Source: Paenarthrobacter sp. JL.01a (GTDB lineage: Bacteria > Actinomycetota > Actinomycetes > Actinomycetales > Micrococcaceae). From it: a stretch of 64,000 bases of DNA. The position numbers were made by a program, and so were the translations under genes. Below, piece after piece: positions 51,301-63,190 of this stretch. Under the pieces are notes generated by a model. The model did not search any database. It saw only the letters and a program-made list of their open reading frames with translations, and was not told the origin of the DNA. How positions within the stretch are numbered: position 1 is the first letter of the stretch; each line of letters begins with the position of its first letter. The stretch lies in NCBI RefSeq assembly GCF_025452095.1, contig NZ_CP104877.1:2294001-2358000 (forward strand), written 5' to 3'.

Positions 51301-53246
51301 CAGAGTTCCGCTTCGAGTGCCCGAACCGCGTGCGGAAGGCGATTCCACCGCCGTCGGCTGGTCAAGGCCCACGCTGCGTCGCGGTGACCGGGCTTCCCCA
51401 TCCGGGCCACCTCTGCGGCCAGCACGGCCCCACGAAAGGCCATCAGCCGCGCCGGTCCAAGATACTTCTCCGCATATCGGACACGGTTCACGGACATCAA
51501 GGCAACCAGTTGCGGGGACGCCCCGGATCCACCGCGCGTGTGCCACATGCGCGCCTCAGGCTCAAACCAGATGGAAAAGCCAGCCTCCCTCAAGCGGTGG
51601 CAATAGTCGGTCTCTTCCGAATACAGGAAGAAACGCTCATCCCAGGCACCCACCAGCCTCGCAGCGCCGCCGTCCAGCAACAGCGCGGCGCCGGTAGCCC
51701 ACTCCACCTGATGCCCATGCTGGTAGCTCTCTTCATCGAAATCCATCTCCGACAACCACCCCGGCCGCCTTTTGAGATGACTGCCCAAGGCGGCATCCCC
51801 AAGCGCTCGCAGAACACCCGGCTCGCGGCGCAGCGAGGGGTAGACGGTGCCGTCGTCATCCAGCAGGACGGGTACCACCATGCCTGCGCCGGATTGCTGC
51901 AGGCGCCGGCTCATTGCATTGATGGCACCTTCCCCGACCCGGAGATCCGGGTTGAGGATGAGGTAGGCGTCGGCCTCTCCCGCGGCTTCGAGTGCCGCAT
52001 TGATGCCACCGGCGTATCCCAGGTTTCCTCCTGTCCTGAAGGCGATCACGTCCGGATGACGTGCCAGTTCGCTGATGGTCCGGTGGTTCGGGGAGTTATC
52101 GGCCACCACGACTTTCATCGACTGTTCTCTTGCTTCCCTCCGCAGGCTCAGGATCAAGGGGCCAATGCTGTCTTCATTGTTATAGGTGACGACGACGACG
52201 GCGACTTCCGCAGTGGCGCTGGCCGGCGCAAAGGACCCCGGAGCGCGGCTGGGCTCACGCTCCGGGACATCCGCGGGGTGGACACTTGTGCCTTTGGGGG
52301 CGGTATCCGCGCCGGGAAGCTGCCGCTGCCCGGCGGCGGGAAGCGTGAAACTGCTGTCCCTTCGCAGGCGAAGGTAGGCTTCCGGTCCGTCCACGAGGTA
52401 TCTGCGGGCGAGCCTGCGCGGTTCCAAGGCCAGCCGCCAGGCCCACTCGAGGCTGTTGGAGCTCACCCAGGAGGGTGCCCGCCTGATGTGCCCCGCCAGG
52501 AAGTCCACCACGGCTCCGAAGGCCATCAGGACCTTTGCACCTGTCATGGCGCCATGCTCTGAAATCCAGAGTTCCTGCCGTGGCTTGCCCAGTGCCACGA
52601 TCAAAATGTCCGGTGCTGACTCCGAAATCTTTGCCGCAAGCCGGCGGGAAGCTTCATGGTCACCAAGAGTGGTGCGCGGGGGAGCCCACCACCCGACGAC
52701 CCTGAGGTGGGGACGCTCGACTTCGAACTTGGCGCGGATAAGTTGCTGGGTTTCCGTCGACCCACCCAGGAAACCAACAGTGAGCCCCCTGCGCCCTGCC
52801 TCATCCAGCAAGGGGCCCACGAGGTCGCTTCCTGCCAGCCGGGGCCAGTTTCGTGAGGTCAGGCGCCGGGCCTCTGTGGCCAGCGGGGCGCCGTCGATGA
52901 GCGTCAACCATTCCACGCCTCCCGGCTGCTCAGGGCCGGATTGTTCAAGCGTGCCGGCCCAGCGACCACCTGAACCGAAGTGGCGGATGTGGTCCAGGTT
53001 GGCAGAGCACACGCCCAGCGGCGGCGCGCCGGCACCGCTGGCCCTGTCCAGGATCTCCTCGATCGCCGGATCGAACTCCATGAGCTTGACCGCGACGCCG
53101 CCCAGGTTCACCCACGGTTCCCCGGAGGCAGCGGCCAGGGTGAGTGGCGCTGTTCCGCGGCGTGGGGCCACGCGGTGGGGGAATGTCAGTTGGGGGACTA
53201 CCCGGTGGGATGCGATCCGGGTCGGCAGTGCTTTCGGCAGCAGCAT
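51300..53246 (-). CDS. WecG/TagA/CpsF - GT2 fusion glycosyltransferase
   Basis: 648 aa from ATG 53246 with GGAG upstream (an earlier in-frame start at 53348 gives a longer, compositionally odd tail). Residues about 30-270 form the WecG/TagA/CpsF domain: GVCSANLDHIRHF, GFLGGSTETQQ, PDILIVALGKPRQELW, AFGAVVDFLAG. After a roughly 60-residue linker, a GT2 domain runs to the end: VVVVTYNNEDSIGPLILSLR, YLILNPDLRVGEGAI, FFLYSEETDYCHRLREAGF. The first domain likely adds ManNAc-type sugar to a lipid carrier product and the second adds another sugar. One polypeptide may couple two steps. Confidence 0.88.
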   Translation of the reverse strand: MLLPKALPTRIASHRVVPQLTFPHRVAPRRGTAPLTLAAASGEPWVNLGGVAVKLMEFDPAIEEILDRASGAGAPPLGVCSANLDHIRHFGSGGRWAGTLEQSGPEQPGGVEWLTLIDGAPLATEARRLTSRNWPRLAGSDLVGPLLDEAGRRGLTVGFLGGSTETQQLIRAKFEVERPHLRVVGWWAPPRTTLGDHEASRRLAAKISESAPDILIVALGKPRQELWISEHGAMTGAKVLMAFGAVVDFLAGHIRRAPSWVSSNSLEWAWRLALEPRRLARRYLVDGPEAYLRLRRDSSFTLPAAGQRQLPGADTAPKGTSVHPADVPEREPSRAPGSFAPASATAEVAVVVVTYNNEDSIGPLILSLRREAREQSMKVVVADNSPNHRTISELARHPDVIAFRTGGNLGYAGGINAALEAAGEADAYLILNPDLRVGEGAINAMSRRLQQSGAGMVVPVLLDDDGTVYPSLRREPGVLRALGDAALGSHLKRRPGWLSEMDFDEESYQHGHQVEWATGAALLLDGGAARLVGAWDERFFLYSEETDYCHRLREAGFSIWFEPEARMWHTRGGSGASPQLVALMSVNRVRYAEKYLGPARLMAFRGAVLAAEVARMGKPGHRDAAWALTSRRRWNRLPHAVRALEAEL

Positions 53247-53479
53247 TCTTGGCTCCAGGCTCGGGTCAAGCTCAAGGCATAACCATGTGGCCCACGACCC
53301 CTGGCTGCTGCACTGCCCGGATCGTGGGTGGCGGACAAACGCCGCCACATCGACATGTTTTCTTGAGTTGTCTCCCGGCCTCCTGCCAGAGGCTGCCGTA
53401 GGGCTACTTTAGGACGATTCCCCGGTGTCCGCCAGAGGTTTCGCCAGGCCCTTTGCCTGACGAATGCGGCCACGGTTTC
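53247..53479. other. Intergenic region between the fusion glycosyltransferase and secreted protein genes
   Basis: 233 bases, presumably the minus-strand promoter and leader of the fusion gene. It has imperfect hairpins and two CTCTGGC repeats (minus strand), but no clear promoter or ORF that I can support. The frame of the fusion gene is open through part of it. Confidence 0.4.
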
Positions 53480-54808
53480 CTAAAGGGCGATGCGGTACAC
53501 ATGGTGCGTGTACTCGTTAGGGAAATCATCGGTGAATTTCCCCCCTTGAATCGGAATGGAACGGTTTTCGTCCAGCACTTCCACGGTGGATGCCGTTATC
53601 CCGCCAGGGAGGGTGAATGTTCTGCTGCCGGTGGCTCCGTCGTCGGTCATCGCAAAGACGTAGGCGCTTCCGTCCTTGGCCTTGAGCATGGTGTCCGTAC
53701 CCTCCCCGAAGTCCCAGACGTAGGACTGCGTGTTAAGAACAGGCGCCAAGGCAGCGATAGCGTGGTTTACGACACCGACTGCGGCGACCTGGTCCTTCAG
53801 ACAATCAGCACTGTGCTTCCGGGCATCCTGGAAGGCATCACCGGTGATGCAGTCATTGACTTCCTGTTGGTCGGGGGACTGGCTGAACCACACAATTCCC
53901 CTGGCCTCATGGATCACCGACGCCCACACCTGGGCTTTGACCTGCTCAGGGCCCAGCTGCTTGTAGCCACGAGTTGAGCCGCCGGTGCTGACAACGGTCG
54001 GGAGCGCCCAGAGCGGCGCCTGAACACCACGCGTTGCGTTGATTTCCTGCTGAAGCTGCATGATTTTCCCGTAGCTGGAGGCGGTCCGGCAGTTCGAGGC
54101 AGTGATGGGATTCTGTCCGTTCGGAGTCCGCCACCGCAGCGTGCCTTCACCCCAGTCGCACTGTGGGACGGAGTAGAAGTACTGGTCCACGGAGTTCACG
54201 TTCGCAGTGCTGTAGTAGTCCGTGGAGAACTGCATTGGCACGTCATAGGTGAGGATTCCCGAGGTCCAGTTCGCATAAGTGAACCTGCCCGTCTGTGCGG
54301 GATCGTGCTGGGCAGCCAATTGCTTCATGTGTGCCAGCCCTGCCACGGGTTCGTACCTGCCATCCACCTCATCGTCCAGCACGCTGCCCACCTGCCGGTC
54401 CCAATTGCTTGGGGCATCTGTGGGGGTGTAAAGCGTGAACATTCCGTGCGCCGAGATGGCCGCGCTGGACGCATCCGGATTGCCCTGCACGTAGGTATTG
54501 ATGCCCAGTGCTTTGTCGTACTTCAGTTGTTCATCGCTGCCGGGGGATCCGTACCAGATGGCGATCGGGAAAAAGGACGGGTCGCTCCAGCCCGCTGCGA
54601 AGGCCTTGGAGAATTGCCGCCAATACGCCGTGCCGCCCTCCCACGGAATCCGGGGGAGCTCGTGGAGTGCAGCTGCGGGTTCCACGGACGTCGCTGTGGG
54701 TTCCGGCTGGGGAGGGGAAGCAACGCGCGGGACAGTGCCGGGAATCGTACTTACCCAGAACAGCAAGCCAAGCGTCAAGGCCATCGTCGTGACGTAGCGA
54801 GCCCTCAT
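53480..54808 (-). CDS. Secreted or membrane-anchored glycoside-hydrolase-like protein
   Basis: 442 aa. The N-terminal signal/anchor (MALTLGLLFWVSTIPG from residue 9) is followed by a Pro/Thr-rich spacer and then a TIM-barrel-like domain: FFPIAIWYGSP, YDKALGINTYVQGNPD, DDEVDGRYEPVAGL, and WASVIHEARGIVWFSQSP. A C-terminal beta domain follows. The family is not recognised by name. Acidic residues in DDEVDG and the conserved Trp pattern suggest glycoside hydrolase activity, perhaps trimming the polysaccharide. It lies in the locus between glycosyltransferase and rhamnose genes. Confidence 0.6.
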   Translation of the reverse strand: MRARYVTTMALTLGLLFWVSTIPGTVPRVASPPQPEPTATSVEPAAALHELPRIPWEGGTAYWRQFSKAFAAGWSDPSFFPIAIWYGSPGSDEQLKYDKALGINTYVQGNPDASSAAISAHGMFTLYTPTDAPSNWDRQVGSVLDDEVDGRYEPVAGLAHMKQLAAQHDPAQTGRFTYANWTSGILTYDVPMQFSTDYYSTANVNSVDQYFYSVPQCDWGEGTLRWRTPNGQNPITASNCRTASSYGKIMQLQQEINATRGVQAPLWALPTVVSTGGSTRGYKQLGPEQVKAQVWASVIHEARGIVWFSQSPDQQEVNDCITGDAFQDARKHSADCLKDQVAAVGVVNHAIAALAPVLNTQSYVWDFGEGTDTMLKAKDGSAYVFAMTDDGATGSRTFTLPGGITASTVEVLDENRSIPIQGGKFTDDFPNEYTHHVYRIAL

Positions 54809-54925
54809 AGCGTCATCTTCTTCCGCAACCCAATGATGAGTACCTCAAAGGATGACATCCGCTCCGCAATTCCGTAACCCGCCGTCGTGTTTTTAGCCGG
54901 ACGTGCCCGACCCCAGTAGGCCTCG

Positions 54926-56323
54926 CTAGCGTTGGAGGTATTCCGCCATCCGCTGCGACCCGTCGGGGGGAGTGAAGCCCGTAGCGGTGATTTTGGCCAG
55001 GTCCAGCACGCTGTGGGCCGGTCGTGGCGCTGTTCCCGGTTGCGCGTACTCGGCTGTGCTGACCGGATGCACCAGCCCGGGATCCGCGCCGCAGAGCCGG
55101 TAGACTTCCGCAGCGATATCCGCCCAGCTCTGCGGCGGACCACCGTTGCTGATGTTGTATGTGCCGTACGGTGCCCTCGAATCAAGCAGATGTCTGATAC
55201 CCGCGGCCAAATCCACGGCAAAGCTCAACCGGCCGTATTGATCGTCCACAACACTCGGTGCCGCCCCCTTGGCGGCAAGGCCCGCCATGGTCCGAACAAA
55301 GTTCTTCCCGTTACCCACTACCCAGCTGGCCCTGACGATGTAGTGCCTCGGCACGGTTGCCACAGCCGTGTCACCGGCGGCCTTGCTCTGCCCGTATACG
55401 CCCAACGGAGCGTAAGCCTCCTCTTCCGTGTGCACCTCGGCCGTACCGTCGAAGACGTAGTCGCTGGAGACATGGACCAGGGTCAGCGAATGTTCGACGG
55501 CGGTGCGCGCCAAGCGGGCGACGGCGGCTGCGTTGATTGACCAGGCAGCTGTGCGGCCTTCAGGCGTTTCGGCGGCGTCCACGGCGGTGAAGGCTGCAGC
55601 ATTGATGACCGTGGAGTAGCTGCGCCATGCCAGCGACCGGAAGGAATCCTCGCTGGTGATGTCAAAATCCCGGCGACCGGCGAAGTCGACCGTTCGGTCG
55701 GCGTCGAATGCCTGCCGCAGCGCGGTGCCCAATTGGCCATCGGCTCCGAGGACGAGGGTCCGGCGTTTTTGCATTGGGGCGACGTGGTCCAGGCGCGGAT
55801 GGTTCTTGTCCTGCTCCGAGACCACAGCGCGGCTGAGGGGGATCGGCCACGGCACGGAGACGTGTTCGTCGGCAAGATTCAGGAAGGTGTAGTCCTTCCG
55901 GGCCTCCGGGCTCCAATGGTCGTTGACCAGATAGGTGTAGGCAGTGTCGCCTTCCAGCGTCTGGAAGGCATTCCCTACGCCACGGGGCACGAAGACAGCT
56001 TGGCCCGGTGTCAGCTCCGCCGTGAACAGGACGCCGAAGCTTGGTCCCTCCCGGAGGTCCACCCAGGCCCCGAAAATACGCCCGGAGGCCAAGGAGATGA
56101 ATTTGTCCCACGGCTCGGCATGGATGCCCCGGGTGGTTCCGGGAAGGGCGTTGAAGGAGATGTTGTTCTGGACGGGGCCAAAATCAGGCAGTCCGGCGTC
56201 CAGCATCTTGCTGCGGTGCCAGTTTTCCTTGAACCACCCGCGACCGTCGGCATGCACAGGGAGTTCGAACAGCAACAACCCGGGAATCGGGGTTGGCGTG
56301 GAGACTGGCTCCCGGGCCTCCAC
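54926..56323 (-). CDS. rfbCD: RfbC-RfbD fusion: dTDP-4-keto-rhamnose 3,5-epimerase and reductase
   Basis: 465 aa from GTG 56323. Residues about 10-180 are an RmlC cupin (FELPVHADGRGWFKENWHRSKM, TTRGIHAEPWDKF with the active-site His, GRIFGAWVDLREGPSFG, FVPRGVGNAFQTL). Residues about 190-465 are an RmlD SDR (LVLGADGQLGTALRQAF, SSDYVFDG, YGQSKAAGD). Together they do the last two steps to dTDP-L-rhamnose. The two are separate genes in most bacteria. The start follows the rfbB stop by three bases. Confidence 0.93.
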   Translation of the reverse strand: MEAREPVSTPTPIPGLLLFELPVHADGRGWFKENWHRSKMLDAGLPDFGPVQNNISFNALPGTTRGIHAEPWDKFISLASGRIFGAWVDLREGPSFGVLFTAELTPGQAVFVPRGVGNAFQTLEGDTAYTYLVNDHWSPEARKDYTFLNLADEHVSVPWPIPLSRAVVSEQDKNHPRLDHVAPMQKRRTLVLGADGQLGTALRQAFDADRTVDFAGRRDFDITSEDSFRSLAWRSYSTVINAAAFTAVDAAETPEGRTAAWSINAAAVARLARTAVEHSLTLVHVSSDYVFDGTAEVHTEEEAYAPLGVYGQSKAAGDTAVATVPRHYIVRASWVVGNGKNFVRTMAGLAAKGAAPSVVDDQYGRLSFAVDLAAGIRHLLDSRAPYGTYNISNGGPPQSWADIAAEVYRLCGADPGLVHPVSTAEYAQPGTAPRPAHSVLDLAKITATGFTPPDGSQRMAEYLQR

Positions 56324-56326
56324 GGC

Positions 56327-58245
<1,919 letters not shown>

Positions 58246-58248
58246 CTG

Positions 58249-59181
58249 CTAGGCCGCGGAAACATCCTCAAGCGCACGAGCAATCTCCGCCGGGAGCACC
58301 GCCAACTGGGCATCCAGCAATTCCTTGAGCTGGACGGCGTTCCTGGGCCCGATGACGGCGGTGGATACCCCCGGCCGGGACAGCAACCAGCTCAACGAAA
58401 CGTCCAGCGGTGACCGGCCCAGTCCACGGGCGGCCATGGCCACCGCTTCGACTACCCTTGACGCCCGCGGCTCCAGATAGGGCTCCACATACGATGCCAG
58501 CCGGCCCTGTGCTGCCCGCGAATCCGCAGGTATCTGCCCCCGGTACTTACCGCTGAGAACTCCACGCCCCAGCGGGGCCCAGGCCATCAGGCCAAGACCG
58601 GCGTCCTCGACGGCGGGGATAAGTTCTTCCTCGGGTTTGCGGTGCAGCAGCGAATACTCCGACTGGTTGGCCACCAAGGTAAAGCCTGCTACGGCCGCTA
58701 CCTTGGCTGTCTGCCAGCTGTTGTAATTGGAAATGCCAACGTAGCGGGCACGTCCGCTTCGCTGGGCCAGTTCCAAGGCTGAGAGCGTTTCATCCAAGGG
58801 CACGTTCGGATCCCACTGCTGCGCGAACCAGATGTCGATGTAGTCGGTCCCAAGCCTTGCAAGGCTCGCGTCCAGCGCAGAAAGCATGGCGCCCCGGGAT
58901 GCGTTGACACTGCGCCGCGTTTCCGACGACGACACGCCGGCCTTGGTGGAGATGACGATTTCTGACCGGGCGACGACGTCACCGAGCATGGAGCCCAGCA
59001 TTGCCTCGGCCCGGCCCTGCGCGTACGAGGCGGCCGTGTCGACCACCGTTCCACCCGCTGCAACAAATCCGTGAAGCAATTCGGCAGCGTCCTGCTCATC
59101 GGTTTCCTGCGCCCAGGACATGGTTCCAAGGGACATCGAAGACACGCGGAACCCACTGTTCCCGACATAACGCTGCTGCAT
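58249..59181 (-). CDS. Aldo/keto reductase
   Basis: 310 aa. [13 protein letters not shown] near residue 50 holds the catalytic Asp/Tyr; [10 protein letters not shown] the Lys; [16 protein letters not shown] includes a Gln-Gln-Trp-Asp where many members have the catalytic His, so the active site is slightly altered. The C-terminal [16 protein letters not shown] binds NADP. The substrate is unknown; aldo/keto reductases act on carbonyls widely. Confidence 0.88.
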   Translation of the reverse strand: MQQRYVGNSGFRVSSMSLGTMSWAQETDEQDAAELLHGFVAAGGTVVDTAASYAQGRAEAMLGSMLGDVVARSEIVISTKAGVSSSETRRSVNASRGAMLSALDASLARLGTDYIDIWFAQQWDPNVPLDETLSALELAQRSGRARYVGISNYNSWQTAKVAAVAGFTLVANQSEYSLLHRKPEEELIPAVEDAGLGLMAWAPLGRGVLSGKYRGQIPADSRAAQGRLASYVEPYLEPRASRVVEAVAMAARGLGRSPLDVSLSWLLSRPGVSTAVIGPRNAVQLKELLDAQLAVLPAEIARALEDVSAA

Positions 59182-59233
59182 AGCAGCTAGCTTACGGGCA
59201 GTTACCAGTGTTCATGACGTAGGGTCTATTCAC

Positions 59234-60067
59234 GTGAACTGGATAGAAGCAGCCTTGCTGGGCCTTGTGCAGGGCCTCACCGAATTCCTCCCGATTTCCT
59301 CGAGCGCGCATCTGCGGATTGTCGGCTCATTCCTTCCCGATGCAGCCGATCCGGGCGCAGCCTTCACGGCCATCACGCAGCTTGGCACGGAGACCGCCGT
59401 CATCGTCTACTTTTGGCGCGACATCGTCCGCATCGTGCGGGCCTGGTTCGGCTCCTTGACGGGGAAAGTGGAACGGAACGACCCCGATGCCCGGATGGGC
59501 TGGCTGGTCATCCTGGGCAGCCTTCCCATCGTCATCCTGGGCCTGCTGTTCCAGGACCAAATCGAATCAGTGTTCCGCAGCATGTGGATTGTTGCCACCA
59601 TGCTGATTGTTTTTGGCATGATTCTCGCCGTCGCCGACGCCATCGGCCGGCAGGAGCGTGACCTTAGCCAGCTGAGCTACAAACACGGCATCCTGTATGG
59701 CTTTGCCCAGGCAATGGCGTTGATTCCCGGCGTTTCGCGCTCGGGCGGCACCATCACCGCAGGCCTGCTCATGGGCTATACCCGTGAAGCCGCCGCGCGC
59801 TACTCCTTCCTGCTTGCCATTCCGGCAGTGTTCGGCAGCGGCCTCTACCAGCTCTACAAGACAGTCACCAAAGAGGGTTTGGCCGGCCCTTACGGACTGC
59901 CGGAGACCGCCCTGGCCACGGTCATCGCCTTCGTTGTGGGTTACGTCATCATCGGCTGGTTCCTGAAGTTCGTCTCCACGCGCAGTTACCGGCTCTTCGT
60001 CTGGTACCGCATCTTCCTTGGGTTGGCCTTGTATGTCCTGCTCGGTTTCGGTGTGATCAGTGCCTAG
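59234..60067 (+). CDS. uppP: Undecaprenyl-diphosphate phosphatase UppP (BacA)
   Basis: 277 aa integral membrane protein from GTG 59234. The two family motifs are present: [15 protein letters not shown] near residue 14 and [10 protein letters not shown] near 165. It regenerates undecaprenyl phosphate, the carrier used in peptidoglycan and in the exopolysaccharide pathway encoded just upstream. It lies 15 bases before mshC on the same strand. Confidence 0.95.
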   Translation: MNWIEAALLGLVQGLTEFLPISSSAHLRIVGSFLPDAADPGAAFTAITQLGTETAVIVYFWRDIVRIVRAWFGSLTGKVERNDPDARMGWLVILGSLPIVILGLLFQDQIESVFRSMWIVATMLIVFGMILAVADAIGRQERDLSQLSYKHGILYGFAQAMALIPGVSRSGGTITAGLLMGYTREAAARYSFLLAIPAVFGSGLYQLYKTVTKEGLAGPYGLPETALATVIAFVVGYVIIGWFLKFVSTRSYRLFVWYRIFLGLALYVLLGFGVISA

Positions 60068-60082
60068 CACTAAGGTTGAGTC

Positions 60083-61360
60083 GTGAAATCGTGGATCTCC
60101 CGCCCTGTACCTGAACTGCCCGGCAGCATGCCGCCCGTACGGCTGTACGACACCGCTCTTGGCCGTGTCGTGGAGGTGGAACGGCAGGCCGAGCAGTCGA
60201 TGTACGTCTGCGGCATCACGCCCTATGACGCAACGCATATGGGCCACGCAGCGAGCTATGTAGCGTTCGACCTGCTGAACCGCGCCTGGCGTGATGCGGG
60301 TATCCGTGTTTCCTACGTACAAAACGTCACGGACGTCGATGATCCCCTTCTTGAACGCGCCAACGCTACTGGCGTGGACTGGCGTGAACTGGCCGAAAGC
60401 CAGATCCAGCTCTTCCACACGGACATGGACGCCCTGAATGTCCTCGCGCCGGAGCATTACGTTGGCGCCGTCGAGGCAATCCCCGACATCGTGCCGGCCA
60501 TTGAGCAGCTCATCTCCGATGGTGTCGCCTACCGCGTTCAAGGCACCGACGGAGAACCCGACGGCGATGTCTACTATGACGTCGAAGCGGCCGGCAAGAG
60601 TTCCAGTGCTACCGATGCCTGGACTCTTGGCGATGTGTCCGGGCTCGGTGAAAGCGAGATGCTCGCGCTGTTCGCCGAGCGCGGGGGAGACCCCGGCCGG
60701 CCCGGCAAGCGAAACGCCCTTGATCCCCTCCTGTGGCGCGTAGCCCGTGACGGGGAGCCCAGTTGGCCAGGCGCCAGCCTTGGGGCCGGACGCCCAGGCT
60801 GGCACATCGAATGTACGGTGATCGCCCAAAAGTACCTTCCGGCGCCCTTCACCGTGCAAGGTGGCGGTTCCGACCTGATTTTCCCGCACCACGAGATGGG
60901 TGCCGGTCACGCCTACTCCCTCGCCGGAGTCCCGCTGGCCCGTCACTATGCCCACGCGGGCATGGTTGGTCTTGACGGAGAGAAGATGAGCAAGTCCAAG
61001 GGAAACCTGGTCCTCGTCTCAAAGCTCCGTGCGGCCGGTGAGGACCCTGCTGCCATCCGCCTGGCAATCCTTGCAAACCACTACCGCTCCGACTGGTCGT
61101 GGACGGACGAAGACTTCGCTGCGGCCAAGGACAGGATCGCCGTTTGGCGGGCAGCCTTGCAGCAGGCTCCGGCGGGTTCTGCGGCCGGGCTCGTCGCAGC
61201 CATGCGCAAGGAGCTGGCCGAGGACCTCAACGCGCCGGGCGCGTTGGCCGCCGTCGACCATTGGGCCCAGGAGGCAGTACGCAACGGTGCGGAGAAGTCC
61301 GCACATGACGCGGCACTGGTTTCCGACGCCGTCAACGCTTTGCTGGGCGTGGAACTCTAG
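60083..61360 (+). CDS. mshC: Mycothiol ligase MshC (Cys-GlcN-Ins ligase)
   Basis: 425 aa from GTG 60083. It resembles cysteinyl-tRNA synthetase, with Zn-site Cys in [16 protein letters not shown], the HxGH-like [16 protein letters not shown] and KMSKSKGN. MshC joins L-cysteine to GlcN-Ins in mycothiol synthesis, a marker of actinobacteria. The [12 protein letters not shown] form distinguishes it from CysS. It sits next to uppP, as in many relatives. Confidence 0.95.
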   Translation: MKSWISRPVPELPGSMPPVRLYDTALGRVVEVERQAEQSMYVCGITPYDATHMGHAASYVAFDLLNRAWRDAGIRVSYVQNVTDVDDPLLERANATGVDWRELAESQIQLFHTDMDALNVLAPEHYVGAVEAIPDIVPAIEQLISDGVAYRVQGTDGEPDGDVYYDVEAAGKSSSATDAWTLGDVSGLGESEMLALFAERGGDPGRPGKRNALDPLLWRVARDGEPSWPGASLGAGRPGWHIECTVIAQKYLPAPFTVQGGGSDLIFPHHEMGAGHAYSLAGVPLARHYAHAGMVGLDGEKMSKSKGNLVLVSKLRAAGEDPAAIRLAILANHYRSDWSWTDEDFAAAKDRIAVWRAALQQAPAGSAAGLVAAMRKELAEDLNAPGALAAVDHWAQEAVRNGAEKSAHDAALVSDAVNALLGVEL

Positions 61361-61368
61361 AATCGCGC

Positions 61369-61418
61369 CAGGAACAGGAAACGGCCCCGACGAATGTCGG
61401 GGCCGTTTCCTGTTCCTG
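61369..61418. terminator. Strong bidirectional terminator
   Basis: Perfect 23-bp stem (61369-61391 with 61396-61418) and GAAT loop between convergent mshC and the PAC2 gene. Confidence 0.93.
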
Positions 61419-61441
61419 CGGTCATGGGGATTCCCGCGGTC

Positions 61442-62347
61442 CTAGGGACGGTCTTTGCCGCGCCGCTTCAGGTAACGCTCGAACTCCCGCGCAATGGATT
61501 CGCCCGAGGCTTCCGGGAGATCTGCGGTGTCCTTGGCTTCCTCCAGCTGGCGCACGTAGGCAGCAATTTCCGGGTCTTCCGTTGCGAGCTCATCCACCCC
61601 GCGTTCCCAGGCTTCCGACTCTTCGGCAAGGGCATGGCTGTCCAGGGGCACTTGTAGCAGGTCCTCGATCTTGTGCAAAATGGCGAGCTGGGCTTTGGGG
61701 GAGGGCGGCTGCGCCACATAGTGGGGAACTGCAGCCCAGAGCGAGACCGTGGGCAGACCAGCCAAAAGGGCGAATTCGGCCAGAACCCCGACGATTCCCA
61801 CGGGCCCTTCGTATTGCGAGGCCTCCAGGTTGAGGCGTTCCCGCAAGCTGTTGTCCTCCGAGGTGGTGCTGACCGGAATGGGCCGGCTGTGTGGAACATC
61901 GGCCAGCAAGGCGCCGACCAGGATGACCGAATCCACCTTGAGTGCCTCGGCATGCACCAACAGCTCGGTGGTGTAGGCACGCCAGCGGTAGGAGGGTTCG
62001 GTGCCGAGGACGAAAACCACGTCCACGTTGCTGTCCGGAACGGCGGCCTTGTAGATCCGGGTGGAGGGCCATTTCACTTTCCGGGCACCGGAGGAGGTGC
62101 GCCGCACTGTGGGCCTGGTGAACTGGAAATCGTAATATTCCTCGGCGTCCACGGTGGCAATCTTCTTGCCGTTCCATAGCTTGTTCAGGTAGTGCAGAGC
62201 ATCGCTGGCTGCTTCACCGGCGTCGTTCCAGCCCTCAAAGGCAGCGATCATTACGGTGACGCGCTGTCCTTCCGCGGGTTCCTTGAGGAAACGCTCGGGC
62301 TCCACGGTGATGTCCTGCCCTTCGGGGGTCCCGTCCACACTGTTCAT
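61442..62347 (-). CDS. PAC2 family protein
   Basis: 301 aa. VMIAAFEGWNDAGEAASDALHYL opens the PAC2 domain, named for eukaryotic proteasome assembly chaperone 2. Actinobacterial members are common near the Pup-proteasome genes, and this window ends in the same neighbourhood, but no proteasome gene is visible here. The C-terminal third (VPHYVAQPPSPKAQLAILHKIEDLL) is conserved. The function is not established. Confidence 0.9.
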   Translation of the reverse strand: MNSVDGTPEGQDITVEPERFLKEPAEGQRVTVMIAAFEGWNDAGEAASDALHYLNKLWNGKKIATVDAEEYYDFQFTRPTVRRTSSGARKVKWPSTRIYKAAVPDSNVDVVFVLGTEPSYRWRAYTTELLVHAEALKVDSVILVGALLADVPHSRPIPVSTTSEDNSLRERLNLEASQYEGPVGIVGVLAEFALLAGLPTVSLWAAVPHYVAQPPSPKAQLAILHKIEDLLQVPLDSHALAEESEAWERGVDELATEDPEIAAYVRQLEEAKDTADLPEASGESIAREFERYLKRRGKDRP

Positions 62348-62470
62348 CCACTCACCCTACGTCCAAGACCCCAATGGATGCATGGCATTTCGCGTCAACG
62401 CGTGTCCCGTATTCGCCCACAGCACAATGCCGGAACTGCGGGCCATCAGGTTCCACGTAGACTGGAAACC
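62348..62470. promoter_or_regulatory. Divergent PAC2 - HAD intergenic region
   Basis: 123 bases with promoters for both genes presumably inside. GCATTTCGCGTCAACGCG at 62381-62398 shares only the TTTCGCGTCA core with the 45-bp elements upstream in the window, which is likely chance. Confidence 0.3.
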
Positions 62471-63190
62471 ATGCATTCAACACCCAGCCAGCCCCTCCTC
62501 AAAGCCGTGCTCTGGGATATGGATGGCACACTCGTGGACACTGAACCCTATTGGATCGCGGCCGAGCGCGCCCTGGTGGAGGCACATGGCGGCACCTGGA
62601 GCCACCAGCAGGCCATGCAGTTGGTGGGCCAGTCCTTGCTTCACTCCGCGGCTGTCCTGCAGCGGGCCGGAGTCAAACTCGAGGCCCGCGAAATCGTGGA
62701 TACTTTGAGCGCACAGGTCATTGCCCGGGTCCGACAGGAAGTCCCGTGGCGCCCGGGAGCGCGCGAGCTGCTGGATGAACTCCACGCGGCAGGCATCCGC
62801 TGCGCCCTGGTAACCATGTCGGAAGGCCCGCTCGCGGGAGTGGTGGTTGAAAGCCTCCACAAGCCGTATTTCGAGTTCATGGTCACCGGCGACACCGTCA
62901 CCCACGGAAAGCCCCACCCGGAGGCTTACCTCACCGCGGTGGAACGGCTGAAGCTAGACGACCCTTCCATCACGGTGGACCACTGCGTGGCCCTGGAGGA
63001 CTCCATCCCGGGAGCCACGGCCGCCATTGCATCAGGTGTGGTAACCGTGGGAATTCCGCACCAGGTACCCCTTCCGGAGGACCCGCGCATGATCATGTGG
63101 CCCACCCTTGCAGGCAGGACGACGGCAGACGTACAACGGTTGGTCCTGGACCGCTTCCCGGCTCTGAACCTCGTTGAAGGGGCCAACTAG
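62471..63190 (+). CDS. HAD-superfamily hydrolase (beta-phosphoglucomutase-like)
   Basis: 239 aa from ATG 62471. Motif I LWDMDGTLVDTEPYW, motif II VTMSEG, motif III Lys in GKPHPEAYL, and motif IV ALEDSIPGATAA are all intact. The subclass I cap fits small-phosphatase or mutase members. Asp-x-Asp with Thr in motif I suggests a phosphatase. The substrate is unknown. The next gene's GTG begins right after its stop. Confidence 0.9.
   Translation: MHSTPSQPLLKAVLWDMDGTLVDTEPYWIAAERALVEAHGGTWSHQQAMQLVGQSLLHSAAVLQRAGVKLEAREIVDTLSAQVIARVRQEVPWRPGARELLDELHAAGIRCALVTMSEGPLAGVVVESLHKPYFEFMVTGDTVTHGKPHPEAYLTAVERLKLDDPSITVDHCVALEDSIPGATAAIASGVVTVGIPHQVPLPEDPRMIMWPTLAGRTTADVQRLVLDRFPALNLVEGAN

Noticed and set aside
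59567..60955. 462-codon open frame on the minus strand
   Set aside because: Antisense to uppP and mshC, both fully supported by motifs. Composition (His/Gln/Gly-rich) is typical of a shadow frame.
62381..62398. Third copy of the 45-bp element
   Set aside because: Only the ten-base core TTTCGCGTCA matches; the flanking blocks (ATAAATT, GAATT, CAATA, TGTTT) are absent.
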